DNA of 64,000 nucleotides, taken from assembly GCF_027587175.1 (NCBI RefSeq), contig NZ_JAPCID010000037.1, positions 1 to 64,000 of the forward strand, written 5' to 3'. Made by a program: the position numbers and the translations under genes. The notes below the pieces were generated by a model that did no database searches, had not been told where the DNA came from, and worked only from the letters and a program-made list of their open reading frames with translations. The first letter of the stretch is position 1; each line of letters starts with the position of its first letter. This document shows positions 8,715-16,349 of the stretch, piece after piece. This DNA is from Solirubrobacter deserti. GTDB taxonomy: Bacteria > Actinomycetota > Thermoleophilia > Solirubrobacterales > Solirubrobacteraceae.

Positions 8715-9455
8715 TCAGGCGGCTGCGAGCTCGAGCTTGGGGCGCTCGCCGAGATAGGTGGCCTCCAGCGGATGCTCGACGACGTCCTCGCCCGCGACCT
8801 CGACCCGGTACGCGCGAGCGTTCGGGCGCGAGAGGACCACGCGGTGCAGGTCGTCGCCGATGAAGTGCAGGGCGGCCCCGTCCGAGGCCGCGTATCCGCC
8901 GGGCATGCCTTCCCGCAGCGCCTGGTGGTAGGCCGGGCGCCGGTCGGACTCCTCCTCGTAGTGCACCGCGTTCGAGTGCGAGAGGAAGCCGAGGCCCTGG
9001 TACGGCTTCGCGTCATGGTGGTAGGCCGTCAGGCCTGAGTCAAACCAACAGAGCGATCCGGCGGACACGCCGACAAGGATGACACCCGCCTGCCAGGCGG
9101 CGCGCAGATCCTCGTCGATGCCGTGGGCGCGCCAGACGCCGAGCAGCGACAGGATCGACCCGCCGCCGACGTAGATCAGGTCCTGCTTGAGCAGGTGCTC
9201 GCGCACGGCTCCCGGGCCGCAGTCACGCCGGAACAGGGAGATGTGCGACGGATCGCAGATCTCGCTCGAGAAGTGCCTGTAGAAGCGCACGACGTAGTGG
9301 TCGGCGTCCCCGGACGCCGAGGGAAAGAAGCAGACCTTCGGCTTCTTGCGACGGCACAGTCCGAGGACGTACTCGTCGAGCAGGGGGTTGTTGGGCTCCA
9401 TGGAGAAGCCGCCTCCCCCATAGGCCACGATCTGCGGTGGACGTCCGCGCCTCAT
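8715..9455 (-). CDS. Peptidase S51 family (dipeptidase E-like), copy 1
   Basis: A 246-residue paralogue of the next gene with the same layout: YGGGGFSMEP at the N-terminus, DLIYVGGGSILSLLGVW, the serine elbow GVSAGSLCWFDSG, and YAASDGAALHF. It is cytoplasmic with no signal peptide. The start at 9455 (MRRGRPPQ) leaves a 119-bp divergent intergenic region shared with the carboxylate-amine ligase gene. The two copies are clearly related but diverged, so this is an old duplication. Specificity is unknown. Confidence 0.86.
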   Translation of the reverse strand: MRRGRPPQIVAYGGGGFSMEPNNPLLDEYVLGLCRRKKPKVCFFPSASGDADHYVVRFYRHFSSEICDPSHISLFRRDCGPGAVREHLLKQDLIYVGGGSILSLLGVWRAHGIDEDLRAAWQAGVILVGVSAGSLCWFDSGLTAYHHDAKPYQGLGFLSHSNAVHYEEESDRRPAYHQALREGMPGGYAASDGAALHFIGDDLHRVVLSRPNARAYRVEVAGEDVVEHPLEATYLGERPKLELAAA

Positions 9456-9574
9456 GGCACCGAATGTACGGGCGCGGCGGCGGCTCAACCACGACCGCTC
9501 GTACAACGTTCGCCCTCCAAGTCTGGACCGCGGGGTGGAACACGCGAAGGCCCGGCGTGGGCACGCTGGTGCGT

Positions 9575-10729
9575 ATGGCGACGGCACCCGAATGGGCGAC
9601 ATGGCGGACCAACCCCGACTTCGATCCCTGGACGGTGGGCGTCGAGGAAGAGGTGATGCTGCTCGAGCCGGACGGCTCGCCCGCGTGGCGCTCTGAGGAC
9701 GTGCTGGCCGTGATGCCGGACGAGCTCGCCGAGCACGCCCGCGGTGAGACGCACGGGCTCGCGCTCGAGCTCGCGACCAAGCCGCACGCCACGGTGAGCG
9801 ACGCGGCCGCCGAGCTGCGCTCGATGCGCGCCGCGCTGGCCGCGACCGTGCGGCCGCTCGGCCTGCGCGCCGCGGTCGCCGGCATGCACCCGCTGGTCAA
9901 GGCCGAGGACGTCGAGGTCTCGCCGGGCGCGCGCTACCAGTTCCTGCACCGCTCGCTGCGCGAGCTCGCGCGGCGGGAGCCGACGTTCGCGCTGCACGTG
10001 CACGTCGCCGTGCCCGACGCCGAGCTCGCCACGCGCGCCCTGAACGGCATGCGCGCGCACATCCCCGTACTGCTGGCGCTGTCGGCCAACTCGCCGTTCA
10101 CCCGCGGGCTCGACAGCGGGCTCGCGTCGGCCCGCACGCCGGTGTTCCAGGCCTTCCCGCGCACCGGCATCCCGCGCGAGTTCGCCGACTACCGCGACTA
10201 CGTGGAGTCGATCGACGTCCTGATCCGCTGCGGCGCGATCCCCGAGCCGACCTTCATCTGGTGGGACGTGCGCCTCCAGCCCCGGCTCGGCACGCTCGAG
10301 GTGCGGATCATGGACGCGCAGACGCGCATCCGCGACACGGCCGCGCTCGTCGCGCTCGTGCAGTGCCTGGTGCGCTGCGAGGCGCTGGGCACGTGCGCCG
10401 AGCCCGAGCTCGCGCACGCGCCCGAGGTGCTCGACGAGAACCGCTTCCTCGCCGCCCGCGACGGCATCGAGGCCCAGCTGCTGGACCCGCACCGCAACCG
10501 CTGCGTGCCCGCCTCCGGGCGCCTGGCGACGCTCGTGGACGCGTGCTGGCCACACGCCCGCGAGCTCGGCTGCGAGCGCGAGCTGCAGCTGCTGGCCCAC
10601 CTCGCGGGCGACCCGGGCGCGCCCCGCCAGCGCGCGATCGCCGGCGAGAGCGCCGGCCTGCGCGGCCTGTTGCACACGCTGCAGGCCGAGTTCTCGCCGC
10701 CGCGCCCGCGCCTCGCGCTCGCCGCCTAG
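9575..10729 (+). CDS. Glutamate-cysteine ligase-like carboxylate-amine ligase (YbdK/GCS2 family)
   Basis: ATP-dependent ligase of the GCS2 family that joins a glutamate gamma-carboxylate to an amine. Family hallmarks: TVGVEEEVMLL near residue 20, HGLALELATKPHATVSDAAAEL, FALHVHVAVPDAE near 140, and WWDVRLQPRLGTLEVRIMDAQ near 230. It has 384 residues, normal for the family. The ATG at 9575 is taken because upstream in-frame codons show no family similarity. True glutathione is unusual in actinobacteria, so the substrate may be something else, as in ergothioneine or other thiol pathways; no egt genes are visible nearby. Confidence 0.85.
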   Translation: MATAPEWATWRTNPDFDPWTVGVEEEVMLLEPDGSPAWRSEDVLAVMPDELAEHARGETHGLALELATKPHATVSDAAAELRSMRAALAATVRPLGLRAAVAGMHPLVKAEDVEVSPGARYQFLHRSLRELARREPTFALHVHVAVPDAELATRALNGMRAHIPVLLALSANSPFTRGLDSGLASARTPVFQAFPRTGIPREFADYRDYVESIDVLIRCGAIPEPTFIWWDVRLQPRLGTLEVRIMDAQTRIRDTAALVALVQCLVRCEALGTCAEPELAHAPEVLDENRFLAARDGIEAQLLDPHRNRCVPASGRLATLVDACWPHARELGCERELQLLAHLAGDPGAPRQRAIAGESAGLRGLLHTLQAEFSPPRPRLALAA

Positions 10730-10754
10730 ATGCGCGTCTGACCCGTTAACGGAG

Positions 10755-10779
10755 AACGGGGCCCGGTCGGGGCCCCGTT
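10755..10779 (+). terminator. Intrinsic-type terminator hairpin after the carboxylate-amine ligase gene
   Basis: Perfect 9-bp stem AACGGGGCC / GGCCCCGTT with a 7-nt loop, 25 nt downstream of the ligase stop. It is followed by GTCCTTG rather than a clean U tract, as is usual in very GC-rich genomes. It also insulates the structured RNA that begins just downstream. Confidence 0.65.
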
Positions 10780-10790
10780 GTCCTTGCCTA

Positions 10791-11003
10791 TCGCTGTCCA
10801 CTCCGGCGTTGAGATGCGGAGTCCCCGGTCAGGTTGTCCAGGCCTGACCGGGGAGGTTCCGCCACCGAAATCCGAGTCCCTGGGAGGAGAAGCCGGGACC
10901 CGGAGTGTGTGTGCAGCACCCTTTCTCCTGGTGAGGATTCAACCGCCCTAGCCCGTTCGGGACTACCGACCACCTGTCGGAAGCGAACCGACTGTGGGTC
11001 GGT
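10791..11003 (+). ncRNA. Candidate structured RNA / cis-regulatory leader of unknown class
   Basis: About 210 nt with no coding frame, unusually rich in exact complementarity. CACTCCGG (10799-10806) pairs with CCGGAGTG (10900-10907), enclosing an 11-bp hairpin (10823-10833 with 10843-10853) and a GTCCC/GGGAC hairpin (10876-10899), a three-way junction. Downstream come CCGAC/GTCGG and ACCGAC/GTCGGT hairpins ending just before the next ATG. An alternative long-range pair GGTTCCGC (10855-10862) with GCGAACC (10983-10989) cannot coexist with the first junction, which is riboswitch-like behaviour. The GGTTCCGCC...GGGACCC...GGTGA order faintly recalls ydaO-type c-di-AMP leaders, but the CAGCTAACC box of that class is absent. 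I could not assign a family. Confidence 0.5.
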
Positions 11004-11007
11004 CATC

Positions 11008-11426
11008 ATGCGCTCATCCTCGCCCGTCCGGCATCGCTCACGGCCGCCGTGGCCGTCCTCGCTGTCGCCGGGTGCGGCGGTGATGGTGGCGCCGCGCGCG
11101 CGTGCCCGCCCGCCATCGACGGGCAGCCCGAACGCCGGCCGCCCGCCGAGCTCGCGTTCCCGCCGGGCGCGCACGTGTACGTGAGCGAAGGGCCGTTCGG
11201 CAAGACGGAGCGCTTCTACGCGGTCGTCGACGGCGCCGTGGACGACCTGGAGACGATGCGCGACACCGCCACCCAGGCCCTGCTCGACGCGGGCTACAAG
11301 CTGCTCACCAAGGACGCCGAGCCGCCGATCGAGGCCGAGGGCCACGTCCAGGGCAAGCAGATGGTCAGCGTGCAGGTCACCGAGCTGTGCGACGGCAAGC
11401 TGCGGCTGCGCTACACGGTCTCCTGA
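11008..11426 (+). pseudogene. Small lipoprotein gene with an apparent 1-nt frame break at its start
   Basis: From 11013 one frame reads a perfect lipoprotein signal (LILARPASLTAAVAVLAVAGC) and a 110-residue exported domain (AHVYVSEGPFGKTERFYAVV...). The only nearby ATG, at 11008, is in the adjacent frame. Adding one base after ATGCG would give a start M-R-L-I-L-A and a textbook lipobox VAGC. Without it, translation would need GTG at 11049 (only 8 residues before the Cys) or CTG at 10992. The mature domain is not one I recognise. It sits directly after the structured RNA and before the Liv-type transporter, but does not resemble a Liv binding protein. Confidence 0.6.
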
Positions 11427-11451
11427 CGTGAGCGGTGACACTCGCCTGGCG

Positions 11452-11500
11452 GCTCGCGTCGCAGCGAGCACTCGCCCGAAGGGCGCGCACCGGCGCGCCC
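11452..11500 (+). promoter_or_regulatory. Two hairpins in the lipoprotein-livH gap
   Basis: GCTCGC/GCGAGC (11452-11457 with 11464-11469) and an 8-bp GGGCGCGC/GCGCGCCC stem (11481-11488 with 11493-11500, 4-nt loop). The second lies immediately before the GGAGGGG ribosome binding site of livH. Either an attenuator or an RNA-processing/stability element is possible; there is no U tract. Confidence 0.4.
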
Positions 11501-11513
11501 GGAGGGGCACGAC

Positions 11514-12407
11514 GTGAGCGGCGCCGTCGCGCTCCAGACGCTGATCGCCGGCCTGGCGACGGGCGCCGCCTACGGCCTGATCGCGCTCGGTTTCACGCTC
11601 GTGCACCGCCTCACGGCCGTGATCGCGTTCGCGCACGGCGACATCGTGGTCGGAGCGGTGTTCGTCGCGGTGCTCGCCGTCGTCGGGAGCACGCCCGCGG
11701 CGATCGGCCTGGGCCTCGGCTCGGCCGTCGCGTTCGTCGCGCTCGCACTGGCCGCCGGCGCGCTGCTCTCCGTCGCCGTGTACGTCGCCGCGATCCGGCC
11801 GTTCCGCGCCCGGGCCCGGATCGGCCGCGCCGGCGACGTGATCGGCTGGGCCGCGGGCTCGCTGGCGGCCGCGCTGCTGATCCGCGAACTCGCCGGCCTG
11901 CCGTTCACCCAGCAGGCGTACGCCATCCCGGACCCGCTCGGCACGGCCGGCACGCTCGGCCTCGGCGGCGGCGTGTTCGTCGAGGGCCGCGCGCTGATCG
12001 TGCTCGCCATCGGGCTCGCCGCCGGGATCGCGGTCGAGCGCGCGCTGGCCGTGACGGGCGCGGGCGCCGTCGTGCGGGCGGTCAGCGAGGACCCGGGCGC
12101 CGCCGCGCTGCTGGGCGTCCCGACCGAGCGCGTGATCCTGCTCGCGTTCGCCTTCGCCGGCGCGCTCGCGGGCCTGGCCGGCGTCCTGATCGCCCCGGAC
12201 GCCGCGCTCGGTCCCGCCGACGGTGCGCTGCTCGGCCTCAAGGGCGTCGCCGCGGCCCTGATCGGCGGACTCGCCTCGCTGCGCCTGGCCCTCGCCGGCG
12301 GGCTTGCCCTCGGCGTGCTCGAGGCGTTCGCCGTGACCGAGCTCGGCGGCGGCTGGGGCGACGTCGTCGCGCTCACGCTCCTCGTGCTCCTGGCGGCCCG
12401 TAGATGA
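11514..12407 (+). CDS. livH: Branched-chain amino acid-type ABC transporter permease (LivH family)
   Basis: Integral membrane permease of 297 residues with about eight hydrophobic segments. The N-terminus (ATGAAYGLIALGFTLVHRL...AFAHGDIVV) carries the typical LivH pattern of a GxxYGLxALGxTL helix followed by the FAHGD loop. The C-terminal cytoplasmic motif with AALLGVPTERVI and GLAGVLIAP is also typical. The GTG start is preceded by GGAGGGG with 6 nt spacing. It forms the first transport gene of a compact three-gene system; no LivK-type binding protein is found in the window, so substrate is unknown. Confidence 0.85.
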   Translation: MSGAVALQTLIAGLATGAAYGLIALGFTLVHRLTAVIAFAHGDIVVGAVFVAVLAVVGSTPAAIGLGLGSAVAFVALALAAGALLSVAVYVAAIRPFRARARIGRAGDVIGWAAGSLAAALLIRELAGLPFTQQAYAIPDPLGTAGTLGLGGGVFVEGRALIVLAIGLAAGIAVERALAVTGAGAVVRAVSEDPGAAALLGVPTERVILLAFAFAGALAGLAGVLIAPDAALGPADGALLGLKGVAAALIGGLASLRLALAGGLALGVLEAFAVTELGGGWGDVVALTLLVLLAARR

Positions 12408-12463
12408 GCCCACGCCGGTCCCACCGCAGCGGGGCCCACGGGCGCGGCGCCGAGCCGCCCGTG

Positions 12464-12549
12464 CCGGGAGCGCGCGACCCCCGTCTCCGCGGAACATCCC
12501 CCTTTTCCGGCGAAGCCGGTTCCGCGGGACGGGGGTCGCGCGCTCCCGG
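12464..12549. repeat. 86-bp near-perfect inverted repeat between livH and livM-livG
   Basis: The arm at 12464-12495 is the exact reverse complement of 12519-12549 apart from one extra T, giving 31 paired bases with a single bulge. The 23-nt loop itself contains a CCGGC-GAA-GCCGG hairpin. Flanking GTG/CAC extends the pairing. It fills most of the 184-bp gap and no gene is seen there. It could be a mobile palindromic element (MITE/REP-like) or an operon-internal attenuator that lowers downstream expression. Confidence 0.85.
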
Positions 12550-12591
12550 CCACCACGGCGCCCCTCGCCGAGCCCACGCAGGACGACCTCG

Positions 12592-14025
12592 ATGACCGAC
12601 ATCGTCTTCGACCTCTACCTGCTCGCGGCCGCGCTCGGCCTCGTCCCGGTCGTCGCGTTCGCGGGCCTCCCCGTCCTCTCCCAGAGCGCCTTCCTCGCGG
12701 TGGGAGCGATCGGCGCGATGCAGCTCGAGCGCGCGGGCCTCCCGATCGGCAGCGCGCTGATCCTCTCCATCGCCGGCGGCGCGGCGCTCGGCGCGCTGAC
12801 CGGCTGGCTGGTGGCGAAGGCGCCCGCGCCGCGGGTGGCGCTCGCGACCTGGGGCCTCGCCTGGCTCGCCGCCGCGATCCTGGTCGCCGCCCCCGACCTC
12901 TCGGGCGGCACGCAGGGCCTCACGCGCCCCGCGCTCGACCGCGTCGCGACCCCGCTGTTCGAGCTCACGCTCACGCCGACCGTCCACCTGGTCACCGCGC
13001 TGGTCCTCGTCGCCGCCGCGCTCGTCATCAGCGAGCGCATCCGGCGCGGCCCGATCGGCCGCGACGCGCTCGCGCTGCGCGAGGACCGCGAGGTCGCGGC
13101 CGAGCTCGGCGTCCCGATCACGCACCACATCGTCACGCTGTTCGCGCTCGCCGCGGCGTTCGGGGCGGCCGGCGGCGCCGGGTTCACGCTGCTGATCGGC
13201 GTCGCGGCGCCCGCGGACCTGTCCCCGCTGCTCGCGCTGCAGCTGTTCGCCGCGGTGATCGTCGGCGGCGGCGCGCCGATCGCCGGCCCGCTGCTCGCGC
13301 TGCTCGTGCTCGCGGGCGTCCCGCGCGCCGCTTCCCTGCTGGCCGAGACCGGCCTCTCGACCGACGCCGCCAACGGCGTGATGACCGCGGCCGCGCTCGT
13401 CGCCTGCCTGTGGCTGCGACCGCACGTGGCGGCGCGCATCCGCCGCCGGCCGCCGCGGCCGGTCCCGCCCGGCCCGCAACCCGAGCCGACCACGGCGAGC
13501 TTCACCGCGCAGCAGGTCACGGACCCGCTCGGCATCCTCAAGGGCGTCGACGTCGCACTCGCGAGCGGCGAGCTGCACGCGCTCGTCGGCCCGAACGGCA
13601 GCGGCAAGACGACGCTCCTGCGCACCCTGGCCGCCCGCGACGAGCGCGTCGCGCGCACGTTCCAGCGCCCCGCGCCGCTCACGCCGCTCACGCCCTACGA
13701 GCAGGTGCTGCTCGCCCGCCGCGACGATCCGCTGCCGATCCTGGAGCTCACCGAGCTCGCCGACCGCGCCCACGCCACCGACCTCGGCCCGGGCGAGGAG
13801 CGCCTGCTGCAGATCGCGCGCACGGTCGCGACGGGCAAGCCGATCCTGCTGCTCGACGAGCCCGCCGCGGGCATGACCGCCGCGGAGCGGGAGGCCCTGC
13901 TGCGCGTGCTCGCCCGCTTGAAGGCGCTCGACCGGGCCGTGCTCGTCGTCGAGCACGACCTCGACCTGCTCAGCGGCGTCGCCGACAAGGTCACGCGCCT
14001 CGACGCCGGCCGGGTGCGCGCGTGA
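12592..14025 (+). CDS. Fused LivM permease and compact LivG ATPase
   Basis: A 477-residue fusion. Residues 1-285 form a LivM-type permease (FAGLPVLSQSAFLAVGAIGAM, GRDALALREDREVAAELGV). After a Pro-rich linker, residues about 300-477 form a LivG-type ATPase: Walker A GPNGSGKTT, Q-loop ARTFQRP, Walker B ILLLDEPAAGM, H-loop VVEHD. The ATPase is only about 175 residues against about 250 in typical LivG. Walker A and Q-loop are separated by about 15 residues instead of about 40, and the signature motif reads LGPGE instead of LSGGQ. Its ATP-binding half is intact while its signature half is degenerate. The stop overlaps the next gene by 4 nt (GTGA). Confidence 0.85.
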   Translation: MTDIVFDLYLLAAALGLVPVVAFAGLPVLSQSAFLAVGAIGAMQLERAGLPIGSALILSIAGGAALGALTGWLVAKAPAPRVALATWGLAWLAAAILVAAPDLSGGTQGLTRPALDRVATPLFELTLTPTVHLVTALVLVAAALVISERIRRGPIGRDALALREDREVAAELGVPITHHIVTLFALAAAFGAAGGAGFTLLIGVAAPADLSPLLALQLFAAVIVGGGAPIAGPLLALLVLAGVPRAASLLAETGLSTDAANGVMTAAALVACLWLRPHVAARIRRRPPRPVPPGPQPEPTTASFTAQQVTDPLGILKGVDVALASGELHALVGPNGSGKTTLLRTLAARDERVARTFQRPAPLTPLTPYEQVLLARRDDPLPILELTELADRAHATDLGPGEERLLQIARTVATGKPILLLDEPAAGMTAAEREALLRVLARLKALDRAVLVVEHDLDLLSGVADKVTRLDAGRVRA

Positions 14026-14573
14026 CGTTCACCGTCCGGGACGTCGACGGGCTCAGCTTCTCCGTCACAGACGGCGAGATCGTCGAGGTCACCCACCTCC
14101 CGCCGGCGCTCGCGGGTCTCGAACGCACGACCGGCTCGATCACGCTCGACGGCGTCGAGCTGGCCAACGCCCAGCCCGACCGGATCGCCGCGCTCGGGAT
14201 CTCGTTCGTCCCCGCGGGCCGGCGCGTGTTCGGCGACCTCACCGTCGAGGAGAACCTCACGCTCGGCGCCTACCGCGCCCGCCGCGACAAGCCGCTCGTC
14301 GCGCAGCGCCGCGAGCGCGTCTACGCACGCTTCCCGTGGCTCGCGAGCCGCCCGAAGCAGCTCGCCCGCACGCTCTCGGGCGGCGAGCAGCAGCTGCTCG
14401 TGGTCGCCCGCGGCCTGATGAGCGACCCGCGCGTGCTGGCGCTCGAGGAGCCGTCCGCCGGGCTCGCCGACGACGCCGTCGAAGCCCTCCGCCAGGCCCT
14501 CCAGGCCCTCGACGCCGCGATCGTCCTGGCCGACAACCGCCTCAGTGGGATAGCCCGAGCCGCCAGCGCTTGA
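14022..14573 (+). CDS. Truncated LivF-type ATPase lacking a Walker A motif
   Basis: A 183-residue protein clearly related to LivF: TGSITLDGVELAN, GISFVPAGRRVFGDLTVEENL, signature LSGGEQQLL, Walker B-like VLALEEPSAGL. Between GEIVE and ERTTGSITL, where LivF carries its P-loop GxNGAGKTT, only an unrelated stretch THLPPALAGL is present, so the ATP-binding loop is absent. The Walker B Asp is replaced by Glu, and the C-terminal switch region (VLADNR) and tail are shortened; usual length is about 235. It can still supply an intact signature motif to the LivG partner. Its last 32 nt overlap the converging sugar permease gene. Confidence 0.8.
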   Translation: MTFTVRDVDGLSFSVTDGEIVEVTHLPPALAGLERTTGSITLDGVELANAQPDRIAALGISFVPAGRRVFGDLTVEENLTLGAYRARRDKPLVAQRRERVYARFPWLASRPKQLARTLSGGEQQLLVVARGLMSDPRVLALEEPSAGLADDAVEALRQALQALDAAIVLADNRLSGIARAASA

Positions 14574-15399
14574 CGACGAACCACTGCGCCACGCCCAGCG
14601 CGAGGCAGCCGAGGAACCCGAGCAGCATCATCGCGCTGGCGTAGCCGTAGCGCAGCAGCTCGAAGCCCATGTCGAAGGAGTAGATCGGCAGCAGCAGCGT
14701 CGCGCGGTCTGGGCCGCCGTCGGTCAGCAGGTAGGTGGCGGTGAACGTCGCCTGCAGCGACACCGCGACGTCCCGCGTCGCCAGCAGCGCGAGCACCGGC
14801 GCCATCAGCGGGAGCGTCACCGCGCGCAGCACGTACCAGGGCCGCGCCCCCTCGAGCCGCGCCACGTCATACAGCTCCTCCGGCAGCTCCTGCCGCGCCG
14901 CGAGCGCGACGATGAACGCCTCGCCGACCGTGAACGCCAGCATCAGGATGATCGCGAAGAACGCCGCCCAGCCGCTGGAGAACCACGACACGGGCGCGAT
15001 CCCGACCAGCCCGAGCAGCCAGTTCAGCGGCCCGTAGACGGGGTTGAGCAGGAAGATCCAGACCGCCGCCCAGGCCGCGTCGGGCACCACCGACGGCAGG
15101 AACGCCGCCGTGCGCCCCGCCCGCACCCGGAACAACAGCAGCGCCAGCCCGACCGCTACGAACAGCCGCAGCGGCACCGCGATCGCCACGAAGAGCGCCG
15201 AGCGCCACAGCACCTCGTGGAAGAGCTCGTCGCCGGCGAGCTCGGCGAAGTTCCCGAAGCCGATGAAGCGCGACTCGGTGAGCAGGTCCGCGTCATAGAG
15301 CGACAGCGAGAGCGAGTACAGCGCGGGCGCGATGAACAGCAGCAGCGCGCCGAGCGCGTACGGCGCGAACATCAGCGCGAGCTGGCGCTTCTCGCTCAC
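14542..15399 (-). CDS. Sugar-type ABC transporter permease (MalF/UgpA family)
   Basis: A 285-residue inner-membrane permease with six predicted helices and the cytoplasmic EAA-type loop EELYDVARLEGARPWY...TLPLM that docks the ATPase. It is the last gene of a four-gene minus-strand operon (permease G, binding protein, ATPase, permease F). Its ATG overlaps the ATPase stop by 4 nt. The sugar substrate cannot be deduced. Confidence 0.88.
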   Translation of the reverse strand: MSEKRQLALMFAPYALGALLLFIAPALYSLSLSLYDADLLTESRFIGFGNFAELAGDELFHEVLWRSALFVAIAVPLRLFVAVGLALLLFRVRAGRTAAFLPSVVPDAAWAAVWIFLLNPVYGPLNWLLGLVGIAPVSWFSSGWAAFFAIILMLAFTVGEAFIVALAARQELPEELYDVARLEGARPWYVLRAVTLPLMAPVLALLATRDVAVSLQATFTATYLLTDGGPDRATLLLPIYSFDMGFELLRYGYASAMMLLGFLGCLALGVAQWFVVKRWRLGLSH

Positions 15400-16349
15400 A
15401 GCGCGCGCCCCGTCTCGCGGTCGAACCAGCGCACGCGCGCCTCCGGCACCTCCACCGCCACCCGCTCGCCGACCGCGGGCGCCGCCCCGCCCGCCCGCAC
15501 GGCGACGAGATCCTCCCCGCGCCGCAGGTGCCAGAGCACGTCAGCCCCCACGCGCTCGGCCAGCTCGAACACGTACTCGCCGCCCGGATCGACCCGCGCC
15601 GCCGCGTCCTCGGCCCGGAAGCCGCACAGCCCGCGCTCACCCGGCACGAGGTTCATCGGCGGCGTCCCCACGAACCGCGCCACCCACGCGCTCGCGGGCC
15701 GCTCCCACACCTCGTCGGGCGTCCCGAGCTGCTCGAGCCGCCCGTCCCGCAGCACCGCCACGCGGTGCCCCAGCGCGAGCGCCTCCACCTGATCGTGCGT
15801 GACGTGCAGCGTCGTCACGCCCGTGCGCTCCTGCACGCGCCGGATCTCCCCCCGCGTCGAGACCCGCAGCTGCGCGTCCAGGTTCGACAGCGGCTCGTCG
15901 AGCAGCAGCACGCGCGGCCGCGCCGCCAGCGCCCGCGCCAGTGCCACCCGCTGGCGCTCACCGCCCGACAGCTCGCCCGGCCGCCGGTCCAGCAACGCCG
16001 AGAGCCCGAGCGCCTCCGCGGTCGATGCCACCGCCTGCGTCGACTCGCCGCGCGCCCGCAGCCCGAACGCGATGTTGCGCTCCACGGTCATGTGCGGGAA
16101 CAACGCGAACGACTGGAAGACCATCGCGACACCGCGCCGTGCCGGGGCGAGCCGGGACACGTCCTCGCCCCCGATCAGCACCCGTCCGGCGGCGATCTCC
16201 TCCAGCCCCGCGATCGCCCGCAGCAGCGTCGACTTCCCGGACCCGGAGGCGCCGAGCACCGCGACGAGCTCGCCCGGCTCCAGCGCCAGGGAGAGCTCGC
16301 GCAGCGCGTCGACGCCGCCGTAGCGGACCGAGAGCCCTTCGACGCTCAG
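15396..16349 (-). CDS. Sugar-type ABC transporter ATPase (MalK/UgpC family), CTG start
   Basis: A complete ATPase of 317 residues: Walker A GASGSGKST, Q-loop MVFQSFALFPHM, signature LSGGERQR, Walker B VLLLDEPLSNLD, H-loop HVTHDQ, followed by a C-terminal OB-fold (TOBE) domain with GFRAEDA. No ATG, GTG or TTG precedes the first strand (SVEGLSVRYGG). The best start is CTG at 16349, whose CTGA overlaps the binding-protein stop exactly as ATGA does elsewhere in this operon; ATT at 16352 is the alternative, with AGGAG 11 nt upstream. It energises the importer with permeases on either side. Confidence 0.88.
   Translation of the reverse strand: MSVEGLSVRYGGVDALRELSLALEPGELVAVLGASGSGKSTLLRAIAGLEEIAAGRVLIGGEDVSRLAPARRGVAMVFQSFALFPHMTVERNIAFGLRARGESTQAVASTAEALGLSALLDRRPGELSGGERQRVALARALAARPRVLLLDEPLSNLDAQLRVSTRGEIRRVQERTGVTTLHVTHDQVEALALGHRVAVLRDGRLEQLGTPDEVWERPASAWVARFVGTPPMNLVPGERGLCGFRAEDAAARVDPGGEYVFELAERVGADVLWHLRRGEDLVAVRAGGAAPAVGERVAVEVPEARVRWFDRETGRAL

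Noticed and set aside
11049-11426. The small lipoprotein as the Liv substrate-binding protein
   Set aside because: About 110 mature residues is far too short for a Liv-type binding protein and the sequence shows no such fold.
10788-12602. A 604-codon minus-strand open frame over the structured RNA and livH
   Set aside because: Arg/Glu/Gln low-complexity translation, no domain, and it lies antisense to a clear membrane permease.
12373-13956. A 527-codon minus-strand open frame opposite livM-livG
   Set aside because: Charge-rich nonsense opposite a gene with Walker motifs.
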